DNA of 64,000 nucleotides from Ralstonia sp. TCR112 (GCF_007997035.1 NZ_VOSS01000026.1:1-64000); one strand, 5' to 3'; positions 26,543 to 38,090 are shown, counted from the stretch's first letter. Made by a program: numbers and translations. The notes: generated by a model from the letters alone, not told the origin.

Positions 26543-27937
26543 ATGTCCGACCCCAAGGACCAGAAGCCCGGTCAGTTTGATGACGCCGGTCGCCGTACGC
26601 ACGACGGGACAGAGACGCCCCACGAGGTGTCTCCGGCGCTGCTGCCGCCCCCGCGCGAGGGTGGCAAGCGCCGCCGCTGGGGCATCTTGGTGGTGATCAT
26701 TCTCCTGGTGCTGATCGGTTATGCGGTCTATCACGCCAAGTATCGCAACGCGGGCGGGCCGGGTGGGCCAGGTGGGCGGGGCGGGCCAGGCGGACGCGGC
26801 GCCGCCATGGCCAACAAGCCGATGCCGGTAATGGTCGGCACAGCCGTCAAGGGCGACATCAACGTGGTGCTGTCGGCGCTGGGCAATGTCACGCCGGTCA
26901 ACAACGTGACGGTCAAGACGCGCGTGGACGGCCAGCTCGTGCGCCTGGCGTTTACCGAGGGCCAGACCGTCAAGGCCGGCGACCTGCTCGCCGAGATCGA
27001 CCCGCGCACCTATCAGGCGCAGCTCGCGCAGGCGGAAGGTCAGCTGGCGCGCGATCAGGCGCTGCTGCAGAACGCGAAGCTCGACCTGCAGCGCTATCAG
27101 ACGCTGCTTTCGCAGGATTCGATCTCCAAGCAGCAGGTGGATACGCAGGCCGCACTCGTGCGCCAATACGACGGCACGGTCAAGCTGGACCAGGGCAACG
27201 TCGACAACGCGCGCGTGCAGCTTTCCTATACGCGCATCACGGCGCCGGTGTCGGGCCGGGTCGGCCTGCGCCAGGTCGATCCGGGCAACATCGTGCATGC
27301 GTCCGACACCAACGGCATCGTCGTCATCACGCAGATCGACCCGATCACGGTCATCTATTCGATTCCCGAAGACAGCCTGCCCAAAGTCATGCCGCGCCTG
27401 CAGTCCGGCGACAAGCTGCCGGTGGAAGCATGGGACCGCAGCCAGACCACGCAGCTCGCGCGCGGCGTGCTCATGACAGTGGACAACACCATCGACAACA
27501 CCACGGGCACCGTCAAACTACGTGCGCAGTTCCCGAACCAGAACGCGATGCTGTTCCCCAACCAGTTCGTGAACGTTCGCATGCGAGTGGATACGCTGCG
27601 CGACGTGGTGATCGTGCCAGGCGCCGCCATCCAGCGCGGCACGCAGGGCACCTTCGTCTACGTGGTCGGCGACGACAACAAGGTGGCGCTGCGCGTGGTC
27701 AAGCTGGGCGTGACCGAAGGTGAGCGCGTGTCGGTGGCGCAAGGCCTGCAGCCCGGCGAGCGCGTGGTGATTGATGGTGCCGACAAGCTGCGCGACGGCT
27801 CGCCGGTTGAGGTGATCCAGCCGGGTGCCGCCGCAAGTGCCCCCGCCGCCGGCCAGGCCCATCAGGGCGGGCGTCATCGCCGGGGCCAGGGAGGCGCTTC
27901 GGCACCCGCGGCGAGCGCCCCGGCTGCCAAACCGTAA
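26543..27937 (+). CDS. mdtA: RND efflux periplasmic adaptor, MdtA-type
   Basis: 464 residues from the ATG at 26543. A cytoplasmic tail of about 45 residues is followed by one membrane helix and then an unusual collagen-like glycine linker of GGP/GGR triplets before the adaptor body. The adaptor shows the lipoyl halves (VDGQLVRLAFTEGQTVKAGDLLAEIDP, then TRITAPVSGRVGLRQVDPGNIV), a coiled-coil hairpin and beta-barrel. An alanine-rich basic tail ends the protein. It links the inner-membrane pump to the outer-membrane factor. First gene of the mdtABC-type operon. Confidence 0.92.
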   Translation: MSDPKDQKPGQFDDAGRRTHDGTETPHEVSPALLPPPREGGKRRRWGILVVIILLVLIGYAVYHAKYRNAGGPGGPGGRGGPGGRGAAMANKPMPVMVGTAVKGDINVVLSALGNVTPVNNVTVKTRVDGQLVRLAFTEGQTVKAGDLLAEIDPRTYQAQLAQAEGQLARDQALLQNAKLDLQRYQTLLSQDSISKQQVDTQAALVRQYDGTVKLDQGNVDNARVQLSYTRITAPVSGRVGLRQVDPGNIVHASDTNGIVVITQIDPITVIYSIPEDSLPKVMPRLQSGDKLPVEAWDRSQTTQLARGVLMTVDNTIDNTTGTVKLRAQFPNQNAMLFPNQFVNVRMRVDTLRDVVIVPGAAIQRGTQGTFVYVVGDDNKVALRVVKLGVTEGERVSVAQGLQPGERVVIDGADKLRDGSPVEVIQPGAAASAPAAGQAHQGGRHRRGQGGASAPAASAPAAKP

Positions 27938-27994
27938 GCCCTGAGTCGTGCATTGCGTGCACGCGCCTGACGAAGTCTTCTGTTCCGAGCTGGC

Positions 27995-30900
27995 ATGAAT
28001 CCCTCCCGAATCTTCATCCTCCGGCCCGTGGCGACCACGCTGTTGATGGTCGCCATCCTGCTCTCGGGCCTGGTGGCGTACCGGATGCTGCCGCTCTCTG
28101 CGCTGCCGGAAGTCGATTACCCGACCATCCAGGTGACGACGCTGTACCCGGGCGCCAGCCCCGACGTGATGACATCGTCCATCACCGCGCCGCTGGAGCG
28201 GCAGTTCGGGCAGATGCCGGGCCTCAAGCAAATGACGTCGTCCAGCTCGGGCGGCGCTTCGGTCATCACGCTGCAGTTCGATCTGTCGCTCTCGCTCGAC
28301 ATTGCCGAGCAGGAAGTGCAGGCGGCCATCAACGCGGCCGGCAACCTGCTGCCGAACGATCTGCCGATGCCGCCGATCTACAGCAAGGTGAATCCCGCCG
28401 ACGCGCCGATCCTCACGCTGGCGATCACGTCCAGCACGATGCCGCTGCCCAAGCTGGAAGATCTGGTCGACACGCGCATCGCGCAGAAGCTGTCGCAGTT
28501 GCCGGGCATCGGTCTGGTCAGCATCAGCGGCGGGCAGCGGCCGGCTGTGCGCATTCAGGCAAACACGTCGGCGCTGGCGGCACTGGGCTTGTCGATCGAC
28601 GACATCCGCACCGCCATCGGCACGGCCAACGTCAATGGGGCGAAGGGTAGCTTCGACGGCCCGGCGCGTGCCTCCACCATCGACGCCAACGATCAGCTCA
28701 AGTCGGCTGCCGAGTACGGCAAGATGATCGTCGCCTACAAGAACGGCGCGCCCATCCGCCTGACCGATGTGGCGCAGATCGTTGACGGCGCCGAAAACAG
28801 CAAGCTGGCCGCGTGGTCCAACACCACCCCCGCGATCATCCTGAACGTGCAGCGCCAGCCGGGCGCCAACGTGATCGAAGTGGTCAACCGCGCCAAGGCC
28901 CTGCTGCCGCAACTCAAGGAGACGCTGCCCGGCAACGTGGAGGTGTCGCTGCTGACCGACCGCACCACGACCATCCGCGCCTCGGTATCGGATGTGCAGT
29001 TCGAGCTGATGCTCGCCGTGGCGCTGGTCGTGATGGTGATCTTCCTGTTCTTGCGCAACGTGCCGGCCACGGTCATTCCGGCGGTGGCGGTGCCGTTGTC
29101 GCTGGTCGGTACGTTTGGCGTGATGTACCTGGCAGGTTTTTCGATCAACAACCTCACGCTGATGGCGCTCACCATCGCCACGGGTTTCGTGGTGGACGAT
29201 GCCATCGTCATGATCGAAAACATCGCCCGCTACATTGAAGACGGCGACCCGCCGATGGAAGCCGCGCTCAAGGGCTCAAAGCAGATCGGCTTCACCATCA
29301 TCTCGCTCACCTTCTCGCTCATCGCAGTGCTGATTCCGCTGCTGTTCATGGGCGATGTGGTGGGGCGGCTGTTCCGCGAGTTCGCCATCACGCTGGCGGT
29401 ATCGATCCTGATCTCGGCGGTGGTGTCGCTCACGCTTACGCCGATGATGTGCGCACGCCTGCTCAAGCACATTCCCGAAGCCGAGCAATCGCGCTTCTAT
29501 CACGCTGCGGGCGCGTTTTTCGACAACGTCATCGCGCGGTACGGCCGCATGCTGCAATGGGTGCTTGACCGGCAGAAGACGACGCTGCTGGTGGCCATCG
29601 GCACGCTGGTGCTGACGGGGCTGCTGTATGTCGTGGTACCCAAAGGCTTCTTCCCGGTGCAGGACACGGGCGTCATCCAGGGCATTTCGGATGCGTCGCA
29701 GTCGATCTCGTTTTCGGCCATGGCCGAGCGGCAGCAGAAGCTGGCCGAAGTCGTGCTCAAGGACCCGGCGGTCCAGAGCCTGTCGTCGTTCATCGGCGTG
29801 GATGGGGTGAACACCACGCTCAACAGCGGCCGCATGCTCATCAACCTCAAGCCGAAGGACGAGCGCGACGCCGACGCCACCGAGATCATCCAGCGCCTGC
29901 AACCCGAACTGGCCAAGGTGGCGGGCATCTCGCTGTACATGCAGCCGGTGCAGGATCTGACGATTGAAGACCGCGTCAGCCGCACGCAGTACCAGTTCAC
30001 CGTCGAAGACCCGGACCCGAACAACCTTTCGAAGTGGGTGCCGAAACTGGTCGAACGCCTGCAGCAGACCCACGAGCTGCGCGATGTGGCAAGCGACTTG
30101 CAAGACAACGGCTTGCGCGCCTACGTGCAGGTCGACCGCGATAAGGCGGCGGTGTACGGCATCACGATGGCGGCCGTCGACAGCGCGCTGTACAGCGCCT
30201 ATGGCCAACGTCTGGTGTCGACCATCTTCACGCAATCGAACCAATACCGCGTGGTGCTCGAAACCGACCCGAAGATGCAACTGGGGCCGCAATCGCTGTA
30301 TGACCTGCACGTGGCATCCAGCAGCGGCCAGCAGATTCCATTGGGCGCGTTTGCCACAGTGGTGGAGCAGCCCGGCTCGCTCGTGGTGAACCATCAGGGC
30401 CAGTTCCCGGCGGCGACCATTTCGTTCAACCTGGCGCCGCGTGCATCGCTGGGCGCAGCGGTCGACACCATCAATGCGGTCGAAGAGGAAATCGGCTTGC
30501 CGGCCAGCATGCAGACGAGTTTCCAGGGCGCGGCGCTGGCGTTCCGCGCGTCGCTGTCGAACCAGCTGTGGCTGATTCTTGCGGCCATCATCACGATGTA
30601 CATCGTGCTGGGCGTGTTGTACGAAAGCACGATTCACCCCGTGACGATCCTGTCGACGCTGCCGTCGGCCGGCGTGGGCGCCCTGCTGTCGCTGCTGGTG
30701 TCGGGCAAGGACATGGGCATCATTGCCATCATCGGGATCATCCTGCTGATCGGCATCGTCAAGAAGAACGCGATCATGATGATCGACTTCGCGCTGGAGG
30801 CCGAGCGCGAGCAGGGCATGGCCCCGCGCGACGCCATCTACCAGGCGTGTCTGCTGCGCTTCCGCCCGATTCTGATGACGACCATGGCCGCCCTGTTGGG

Positions 30901-31129
30901 CGCCCTCCCGCTGATGCTGGGCACAGGCGTGGGCTCCGAGCTGCGCCAGCCGCTCGGCATCACGATGGTGGGCGGCCTGCTGGTCAGCCAGGTGCTGACG
31001 CTGTTCACCACGCCGGTCATCTATCTGGCCTTCGACAACCTTGGCGCACGCATGCGTGACTGGCGCGCGCGCCGTGCCGCCCGACGCCACGGTGCGGCTG
31101 GTGCCAACCAATCCGGCGGACCGCAATGA
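27995..31129 (+). CDS. mdtB: RND efflux pump inner-membrane subunit, MdtB-type
   Basis: 1044 residues, normal for the family, with 12 membrane helices and two large periplasmic loops. The proton-relay aspartates are in [15 protein letters not shown] of helix 4. The lysine of the relay is in [20 protein letters not shown] of helix 10. Two adjacent RND genes following one adaptor is the MdtABC arrangement, in which B and C form a heterotrimer. The stop overlaps the ATG of the mdtC-like gene by 4 bases. Confidence 0.95.
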   Translation: MNPSRIFILRPVATTLLMVAILLSGLVAYRMLPLSALPEVDYPTIQVTTLYPGASPDVMTSSITAPLERQFGQMPGLKQMTSSSSGGASVITLQFDLSLSLDIAEQEVQAAINAAGNLLPNDLPMPPIYSKVNPADAPILTLAITSSTMPLPKLEDLVDTRIAQKLSQLPGIGLVSISGGQRPAVRIQANTSALAALGLSIDDIRTAIGTANVNGAKGSFDGPARASTIDANDQLKSAAEYGKMIVAYKNGAPIRLTDVAQIVDGAENSKLAAWSNTTPAIILNVQRQPGANVIEVVNRAKALLPQLKETLPGNVEVSLLTDRTTTIRASVSDVQFELMLAVALVVMVIFLFLRNVPATVIPAVAVPLSLVGTFGVMYLAGFSINNLTLMALTIATGFVVDDAIVMIENIARYIEDGDPPMEAALKGSKQIGFTIISLTFSLIAVLIPLLFMGDVVGRLFREFAITLAVSILISAVVSLTLTPMMCARLLKHIPEAEQSRFYHAAGAFFDNVIARYGRMLQWVLDRQKTTLLVAIGTLVLTGLLYVVVPKGFFPVQDTGVIQGISDASQSISFSAMAERQQKLAEVVLKDPAVQSLSSFIGVDGVNTTLNSGRMLINLKPKDERDADATEIIQRLQPELAKVAGISLYMQPVQDLTIEDRVSRTQYQFTVEDPDPNNLSKWVPKLVERLQQTHELRDVASDLQDNGLRAYVQVDRDKAAVYGITMAAVDSALYSAYGQRLVSTIFTQSNQYRVVLETDPKMQLGPQSLYDLHVASSSGQQIPLGAFATVVEQPGSLVVNHQGQFPAATISFNLAPRASLGAAVDTINAVEEEIGLPASMQTSFQGAALAFRASLSNQLWLILAAIITMYIVLGVLYESTIHPVTILSTLPSAGVGALLSLLVSGKDMGIIAIIGIILLIGIVKKNAIMMIDFALEAEREQGMAPRDAIYQACLLRFRPILMTTMAALLGALPLMLGTGVGSELRQPLGITMVGGLLVSQVLTLFTTPVIYLAFDNLGARMRDWRARRAARRHGAAGANQSGGPQ

Positions 31130-34100
31130 ACCTGTCCGCCACCTTCATCGCGCGGCCGGTTGCCACGGCGCTGCTGACCATCGGTGTGGCGCTGGCCGGT
31201 ATCGCAGCGTTCCGCCTGCTGCCCGTGTCGCCGCTGCCGCAGGTGGATTTTCCGACCATCTCGGTCAGCGCATCGCTGCCGGGCGCCAGCCCCGAAACCA
31301 TGGCGGCCACCGTGGCGACGCCGCTGGAACGCTCGCTCGGCCGTATCGCGGGCATTACCGAGATGACGTCGTCCAGTTCGCTCGGTTCGTCGCGGATCAC
31401 GCTGCAGTTCGATCTGTCGCGCGACATCGACGGCGCGGCGCGCGATGTGCAGGCGGCCATCAATGCTTCACGCAGCCTGCTGCCCTCTGGCCTGCCGAGC
31501 AACCCGACGTATCGCAAGGTCAATCCGGCCGACGCGCCGATCATGATCGTCGGGCTGACGTCCGACACCAAGTCGCGCGGCGAGCTGTACGACGCGGCCT
31601 CGACCATCCTTGCGCAGAAGCTGTCGCAGATCAACGGCGTGGGTCAGGTCACCATCGGCGGTGCGTCGCTGCCTGCGGTGCGGGTCGAGCTGAACCCGAT
31701 GGCGCTGAACAAGTACGGCATCTCGATGGAGACCGTGCGCACCGTCATCACCAGCACGAACGCGAACAAGCCCAAGGGCATGATGGAATCCGGCGACCGC
31801 GTCTGGACCATCTACGCCAACGACCAGGCCAAGAAGGCCGTCGAATACCAATCGCTCATCATCGCCTGGCGCAATGGCTCGCCGGTGCGGCTGGCCGACG
31901 TGGCCGAGGTGACTGACAGCGTGCAGGACATCCGCAACTACGGCTCGGCCAACGGCAAACCTTCGGTGCTGCTCATCATCAGCCGGCAGCCGGGCGCCAA
32001 CATCATCGACACGGTCGACCGCATCAACGACATCCTGCCGTACCTGCGCAATACCATCCCCGCGCAGATCAACCTCGATGTGATGATGGACCGCACGCCC
32101 ACCATCCGCGCCTCGCTCAAGGATGTGGAGCGCACGCTGGTGCTGTCGATCGCGCTGGTGATCATGGTGGTGTTCCTGTTTCTGCGCAACGTGCGGGCGA
32201 CGCTCATTCCCAGCGTGGCCGTACCGGTCTCGCTCATCGGCACATTCGGGGTGATGTACCTGTGCGGTTACAGCCTCGACAACCTCTCGCTGATGGCGCT
32301 GACCGTCGCGACCGGCTTTGTCGTGGACGATGCCATCGTCGTGCTGGAAAACGTCTCGCGCCACATCGAAAACGGCATGCGGCCCATGCAGGCTGCGCTC
32401 AAGGGCGCGCGCGAAGTCGGCTTCACCGTGGTGTCGATGAGTCTGTCGCTGATTGCCGTCTTCATCCCGCTGCTGATGATGGGCGGCATCGTCGGCCGGC
32501 TGTTCCGTGAGTTTGCGGTGACGCTGTCGGTCGCCATCCTGGTGTCGCTGGTGGTATCGCTGACCACCACGCCGATGATGTGCGCACGCTTGCTCAAGCC
32601 CGCCGCCGAGGAAGAACACGGCTGGTTCCATCGCAAGACCGAAGGCTTCTTCACCTTCCTGCTTGATCTCTACCGCAACTCGCTGGCGTGGGCGCTGCGG
32701 CACAGCTGGCTCACGCTGCTGATCCTGCTGGCTACGGTGTGCCTGAACGTCTACCTGTACATCATCGTGCCCAAGGGGTTCTTCCCGCAGCAGGACACCG
32801 GCCGGGTGATCGGCTTCATCCAGGCGGACCAGTCGATCTCGTTCCAGGCGATGCGCACCAAGCTGACCGACTTCATCACCATCGTGCGGCAAGACCCCGC
32901 GGTGGAGAACGTGGTGGGCTTTACGGGCGGCAGTCAGCGCAATACCGGGCAGATGTTCATTCAGCTCAAGCCGCTGGCCGAGCGGAAGATGTCTGCCGAC
33001 CAGATCATCAACGATTGCGCGGCAAGCTCGCGCGTGAGCCGGGCGCGAGCCTGTTCCTGCAATCGGTACAGGACATCCGGGTGGGCGGTCGGGCCAGCAA
33101 CGCGCAGTACCAATACACCCTGCAGGCCGACGATCTGAACGAGCTGCGCGCGTGGGATCCGAAGATCAAGCAGGCGCTCACGCAGGTGAAGTCGCTGACG
33201 GACGTCAACACCGATACGCAGGACAAAGGCCTGCAGACATCGCTTGTCATTGACCGCGACAAGGCCAAATCGCTCGGCATCAACCCGAGCGATGTCGACA
33301 ACGCCCTGAACAACGCGTTCGGGCAGCGCCAGGTATCGACCATCTACAACCCGCTCAACCAATACCGTGTTGTGATGGAAGCCGCACCGCAGTACTGGCA
33401 AAACCCCGACGGCCTGCGCGACATCTACATCATCACGTCGACGGGTGCGCAGGTGCCGCTGTCGACCTTCTCGCATTACGAGCCCACCAACACGGCGCTG
33501 GCCGTCAATCACCAGGGGCAGTTTGCGGCCAGCACGATCTCGTTCAACCTCGCGCCGGGGGCATCGCTGTCGGGCGCCACGCAGGACATCCAGGACGCGA
33601 TGAACCGCATCGGCGTGCCGTCCTCCGTGCACGGCAGTTTCCAGGGCACCGCCAAGGCGTTCCAGGATTCGCTCTCCAGCCAGCCCGTGCTGATCCTGTT
33701 TGCGCTCATCACCATCTACATCGTGCTGGGCGTGCTGTACGAGAGCTACGTCCACCCCATCACGATTCTCTCGACGCTGCCTTCGGCCGGTGTGGGGGCG
33801 CTGCTGGCGCTGATCATCACGGACACGGACTTTTCGATCATCGCGCTGATCGGCGTGATTCTGCTCATTGGCATCGTCAAGAAGAACGCGATCATGATGA
33901 TCGACTTCGCGCTCGAGGCTGAGCGCAGCCAGGGCATGAGCCCCGCAGATGCGATCTTCCACGCCTGCGTGCTGCGCTTCCGGCCGATCCTGATGACGAC
34001 GATGGCCGCGCTGCTGGGCGCCCTGCCCCTGGCGCTCGGCCACGGGGACGGCGCGGAGCTGCGCACGCCGCTGGGCATCTCCATCGTCGGCGGCCTGCTG

Positions 34101-34226
34101 GTCAGCCAGATCCTCACGCTCTACACCACGCCGGTGGTCTACCTGGCGCTCGACCGGCTGCGCCTGCGTCGCGCCGGCCGCAGCAAAGACGCACCGCTGC
34201 CCGCATTGGATTCGCAAGGAAGCTGA
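31126..34226 (+). pseudogene. mdtC: RND efflux pump subunit MdtC-type, interrupted by a 1-base deletion
   Basis: Two frames together give one full RND protein of about 1033 residues. The first runs in frame from 31126 to ...SADQIIN and then goes out of frame, stopping at 33138. The rest resumes in another frame with [18 protein letters not shown] and continues to 34226. Restoring a single C after 33012 (AAC-CGA-TTG in place of AAC-GAT-TGC) joins them perfectly. Helix-4 aspartates ([11 protein letters not shown]) and the helix-10 lysine are both intact. As read, the product would be about 670 residues and non-functional. The downstream half shows normal codon use, so the lesion is either recent or a sequence error. 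Confidence 0.9.
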
Positions 34227-34228
34227 AC

Positions 34229-35732
34229 ATGACAAGAGGCACCCAAGCCCTTCGCACCTCGTTGCTCGCGCTGGCCGCGTGCGCGCTCGTCTCGGCCTGC
34301 GCGTCGGCCCGACTACAAGCGGCCCGACGCCGAAGTGCCGCAGCAATACAAGGAAGCCGGCGACTGGAAAATCGCTGACCCGAGCGACGCCATCGCCCGC
34401 GGCAAGTGGTGGGAAATCTTCAACGACCCGCAGCTGAACGCGCTGGAAGAACAGGTCGCGGCCGCCAACCAGAACATCCTGGTGGCCGAGGCGCAGTACC
34501 GCCAGGCCCAGGCGCTGGTGCAATCCGCGCAGGCTTCGTTCTTCCCGACGCTGGGGGCCAGTGCGTCGGCCACGCGCAGCCGTTCCGTGCGCACGTCGGT
34601 CAACCCGGACGGCAGCCTGTCGACCGGCAACCCGAGCCTGCTCAATTCGCAGAGTCTGTCGCTGAACGCCAGCTGGGAGCTGGACTTGTGGGGCCGCATC
34701 CGCCGATCGGTGGAGTCGAACAAGGCCAGCGCGCAAGCCGGCGCAGGCGATTTATCGTCCGCTTTGCTGTCCGCCCAGGCGACGCTTGCGCAGAACTATT
34801 TTCAATTGCGTGTCACGGATACCCAGAAGGCCGTCTTGCAGCGCACCGTTGCGGACTACGAGCGCTTCCTGAAGCTCACGCAAAACCAGTACGCCGTGGG
34901 CGTGGCGCAGCGCTCCGATGTGCTGACCGCGCAGACGCAGCTCAAGCAGTCGCAGGCGCTGCTGCTGGATACGGAAGTCACCCGCGCACAACTCGAGCAC
35001 GCCATTGCGGTGCTGATCGGCAAACCGCCGGCGGAGTTTTCGCTGGCGCCGGCCACCGCTGCCAGCGTGGCCGACTTGCCGGCACTGCCCGCCATTCCGC
35101 TGGAAGTGCCATCGGCCGTGCTGGAGCGGCGCCCCGACATTGCCGCCGCCGAGCGCCGCATGGCCGCTGCCAACGCGCAGATCGGCGTGGCCAAGGCCGC
35201 GTACTTCCCCACGCTCACGCTCGGGGCATCGGCCGGTTTGGCGGCCAACACGCTTTCGCGCCTGGCGACGCTGCCCAGCCGCGTCTGGTCGTCGGCCCCG
35301 ACGCTGGCGGCCACGCTGTTCGATGGCGGCGCGCGTGCCGCTGCCGTCGACAAGGCCGGCGCTGCTTACGATGCGTCGGTCGCAACGTACCGGCAGACCG
35401 TGCTCGGCGCGTTCCAGGATGTTGAAGACAACCTTGCCGCGCTGCGCTGGCAGACGCAGGAATTTGCGGTACAGGCGGACGCCGTCAAGGCCGCACAGGA
35501 AGCCGCGCAGCTCAACCTGAACCGGTATCGCGCCGGCACGGTGAGCTTCCTGGAAGTCATCACGGCACAAGCCACGGCCTACAGTGCCGAGCGCACGCTG
35601 CTCACGCTGCAAGGCAAGCAGTATTCGGCAGCCGTGCTGCTGGTGAAGGCGCTGGGCGGCGGCTGGCACGGCGAAGTGCCGGTGGTCGGCCAGGCGGCGC
35701 TGCAGCCGGCTTCCGCCCCGGCCGCCCAATAA
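34229..35732 (+). pseudogene. NodT/OprM-type outer-membrane factor lipoprotein, frameshifted near its N-terminus
   Basis: The ATG at 34229 opens a lipoprotein signal (LLALAACALVSACAS) that in this frame stops after about 47 residues. The mature protein is in another frame from PDYKRPDAEVPQQY through to 35732. The switch falls at 34304-34310, where the family's usual CxxxGPDYKRP has lost two bases (or gained one) in a GG-CCC stretch. With the repair the protein is about 500 residues with both outer-membrane efflux repeats (34330-35650). It would be the exit duct of the MdtABC-type pump. Alternatively translation might begin at the GTG at 34335, giving a product without a signal peptide. Confidence 0.85.
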
Positions 35733-36033
35733 CCCTTCTGGCATTGCCGGTGGCCGACGACGTTTCGCCGCCGGCAATGTCCCCTTGTGCGTAAGCACGC
35801 ACGCAGTCGGATAGTTCCCCCTATAATCGTCGGAATTTGTTCCGGACCGTCCCGATCATGTGGGCGGGCGGGTGCAGCAGCAGGCGCGCAAATTGCGTCG
35901 CCCGATGCCTTGCAAGCTCGCCCCGGTGCGATCCCGACCGTCCGTTTGCCTGCCACCATGTCCGCCGCGCGCGTGGTTGCCGACGCAGTTGCCCCGATTC
36001 ACGCGCGCCGTTCAACTGATTCCGCTCTCTCTG
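35733..36033. other. Intergenic region before pagL
   Basis: About 300 bases. CATTGCCGG at 35742-35750 pairs with CCGGCAATG at 35771-35779 across a 20-base loop but lacks a T tract, so it is a weak terminator candidate for the pump operon. A perfect TATAAT lies at 35822-35827, giving pagL a leader of roughly 200 bases. Confidence 0.45.
35822..35827 (+). promoter_or_regulatory. Candidate -10 box for pagL
   Basis: A perfect TATAAT with no recognisable -35 at 16-18 bases. Confidence 0.4.
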
Positions 36034-36597
36034 ATGATCCGATCCGCGCTTCCCCGCTCCGCCAAGTTGCTGGCCACCGCCCTGGGCGCCGCCACGCTGT
36101 TCGCCGCCCTGCCTGCGCAGGCTGACCCTTCCGTGCGCGTCATCTACGGCCGTGACAACAGCCACGGCATCGAGAAGTACGGCGTCGATCTGGATTTCGA
36201 TTCGGGCTTCCACTGGGGCAACCCGCAAGGCTGGTTCGTGAACCTGGATTGGGAAGTGGCGCTGGGCCAATGGCGCTCGACCAAGGGCACCAACCGCCAG
36301 AACCTGACCGAATTCGGCGTGACGCCGCTGTTCCGCATCGAAAAGCGCGGCGGCTCATGGGTGCCGTTCATTGAAGCCGGCATCGGCCCGCGCCTGCTCT
36401 CGCACACCCGCACGTCGGATGAGCACAACTTCAGCACGGCCTTCCAGTTCTCCGACATGATCGGCGTGGGCGTGTCCTTCGGCAGCAAGCAGCAATTCCA
36501 GATGGGCTACCGCTTCGAACACCTGTCGAACGCGTCGATCAAGCGCCCGAACCCGGGCACGGATCTGAACGAGCTCTACTTGCGTTACACGTTCTGA
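36034..36597 (+). CDS. pagL: Lipid A 3-O-deacylase PagL
   Basis: 187 residues from the ATG at 36034; the frame is open further upstream but the signal peptide (to about ALPAQA) fixes this start. PagL is an outer-membrane beta-barrel that removes the 3-linked acyl chain of lipid A, lowering endotoxicity and altering the envelope. The active-site signature YRFEHLSNASIKRPNPG contains H163 and S165, and E180 in LNELYLRYTF is a candidate third residue. The C-terminal phenylalanine is the usual barrel-assembly signal. Single gene, followed by a hairpin terminator. Confidence 0.9.
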   Translation: MIRSALPRSAKLLATALGAATLFAALPAQADPSVRVIYGRDNSHGIEKYGVDLDFDSGFHWGNPQGWFVNLDWEVALGQWRSTKGTNRQNLTEFGVTPLFRIEKRGGSWVPFIEAGIGPRLLSHTRTSDEHNFSTAFQFSDMIGVGVSFGSKQQFQMGYRFEHLSNASIKRPNPGTDLNELYLRYTF

Positions 36598-36620
36598 GTT
36601 TCGAGCGTTTGCAACGCTTG

Positions 36621-36658
36621 AGAAAAAAAAACGGCCTGCCTTGCGGCGGGCGTTTTGT
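36621..36658. terminator. Bidirectional terminator between pagL and the diguanylate cyclase gene
   Basis: A GC-rich stem (36632-36640 with 36645-36652, TTGC loop) has TTTTGTTT on the pagL side and a run of nine T on the opposite strand. It serves both convergent genes. Confidence 0.75.
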
Positions 36659-36677
36659 TTGGGTGCGCGGTAGCGGA

Positions 36678-38090
36678 TCAGCGCGCGTCGGCTTCGCCGT
36701 CGAGATCGCGATTGCGCGATCGCATGCCCATCAGCCGCTCATAGTTGAGCGAGGCATGGAAACCCACGCCGTTGCCGCCGGCACGTTTGACTTCATACAT
36801 CGCCGCGTCGGCGTTGCGGATGAGCGTCTGCGCGTCACGCCCGTCAGTCGGATACAGCGCCACGCCGGCGCTCACACCCATCGACAGCACATGGCCCTCC
36901 ACACGGAACGGCGTCTGCAATTGCTCGATCAGGCGTTCCACGGTTTGCGTCACATCGTCGCGCGTGGCGCAGTGCGTGAGGACGGCGACAAATTCATCGC
37001 CGCCCAGGCGGGCCACCGTGTCGGAGGCGCGCAGGCCGCTGCGCAACCGCATGGCCGTTGCCTTCAGGACGAGATCGCCAACCGCGTGGCCATACTCGTC
37101 GTTGACCGGCTTGAAGCGATCGAGATCGATGAACACGACGGCGACCTGCCCGCGCGCGCGGCGCGCCGCCTGAATGGCGACGAACAGGCGATCGCGAAGC
37201 AAACGTGCATTCGGCAAGTCCGTCAGCGGATCATGCAGCGCGAGGTGGTGCGCCTGATCCAGCGCCGTGCGCCGCTGCGTCACGTCGAGCAGCGTGCCGC
37301 TTACGCGCGTGGCCATGCCGCGGGCATCGCGCTCCGTCACGCGCCCGCGCGCAGCCACCCAGATCCATTGGCCATGGCGCGCGCGCATGCGCTGCTCGAT
37401 TTCAAAGCTGTCGGCATCGCCGCGCATATGGCGATAGATACGCCGCGCGCTCAATGCTGCGTCTTGCGGATGCACCATGGCGAACCATGCATCCGGATCG
37501 TTGGGCAGATCCGCCGGCTCGTAGCCGAGCATGTCGGCCGTCCGGCGGTTGAACGACACATGCCGCGCGCGCGTCGACCAGTCGAACGTGCCCAGCCCCG
37601 CGCCGTCCAGCACATAGGCCAGCCGTTGCTCCGACGCGCGCAGCGATTCCAGCGCCAGGCGCCGCGCGGTCACATCCTGCATCTGCACGACAAGGTGCTG
37701 GCTGCCGTCGTCGCGCGCAACGGCCACGTCGGCCTGCACCCACACGGTTGTGCCGTCCTGGCGGACCAGGCGCGTCTCCATCGACAGCGCATCGCGCTGG
37801 CCGGCGAGCAGCGACTCGACACCATGTCGGGTGCGTTCAGTGTGATCGGGGTGGCACAGGTCGAACAGATCGCGCGTGCGCAGCGCCTGTGCTTCGTGAC
37901 CGGTCAGCGCGCACAGCGCACGGTTCACGTCGAGGAAGCGACCCTCTGGCGCGCACAGGCCGATTCCTATCGGCGAATGTTCGATCGCAGCCTTGTACAA
38001 GTGGTGGTCCTCAAGCATGGCGATGCTGTTTCGCGAATGCGGCAGTCCCGGGGGTGGCTGATGTGGTGGCCATCGCGCCGCGGGGTCCAT
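36678..38090 (-). CDS. Diguanylate cyclase with two PAS domains
   Basis: 470 residues if the ATG at 38090 is used; the ATG at 38018 (MLEDHHLYKAA) gives 446 and fits the first PAS domain better. Two PAS/PAC modules (about 25-145 and 150-285) precede a GGDEF domain with the intact active motif ARLGGDEFVAVL. It should make cyclic di-GMP in the cytoplasm in response to a ligand or redox signal sensed by PAS. No membrane segment. It lies among other c-di-GMP-related genes (PilZ, GGDEF-EAL). Confidence 0.92.
   Translation of the reverse strand: MDPAARWPPHQPPPGLPHSRNSIAMLEDHHLYKAAIEHSPIGIGLCAPEGRFLDVNRALCALTGHEAQALRTRDLFDLCHPDHTERTRHGVESLLAGQRDALSMETRLVRQDGTTVWVQADVAVARDDGSQHLVVQMQDVTARRLALESLRASEQRLAYVLDGAGLGTFDWSTRARHVSFNRRTADMLGYEPADLPNDPDAWFAMVHPQDAALSARRIYRHMRGDADSFEIEQRMRARHGQWIWVAARGRVTERDARGMATRVSGTLLDVTQRRTALDQAHHLALHDPLTDLPNARLLRDRLFVAIQAARRARGQVAVVFIDLDRFKPVNDEYGHAVGDLVLKATAMRLRSGLRASDTVARLGGDEFVAVLTHCATRDDVTQTVERLIEQLQTPFRVEGHVLSMGVSAGVALYPTDGRDAQTLIRNADAAMYEVKRAGGNGVGFHASLNYERLMGMRSRNRDLDGEADAR

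Noticed and set aside
29276-31126. 616-codon minus-strand frame opposite mdtB
   Set aside because: Mirror frame of a conserved RND gene, no start signal or motif.
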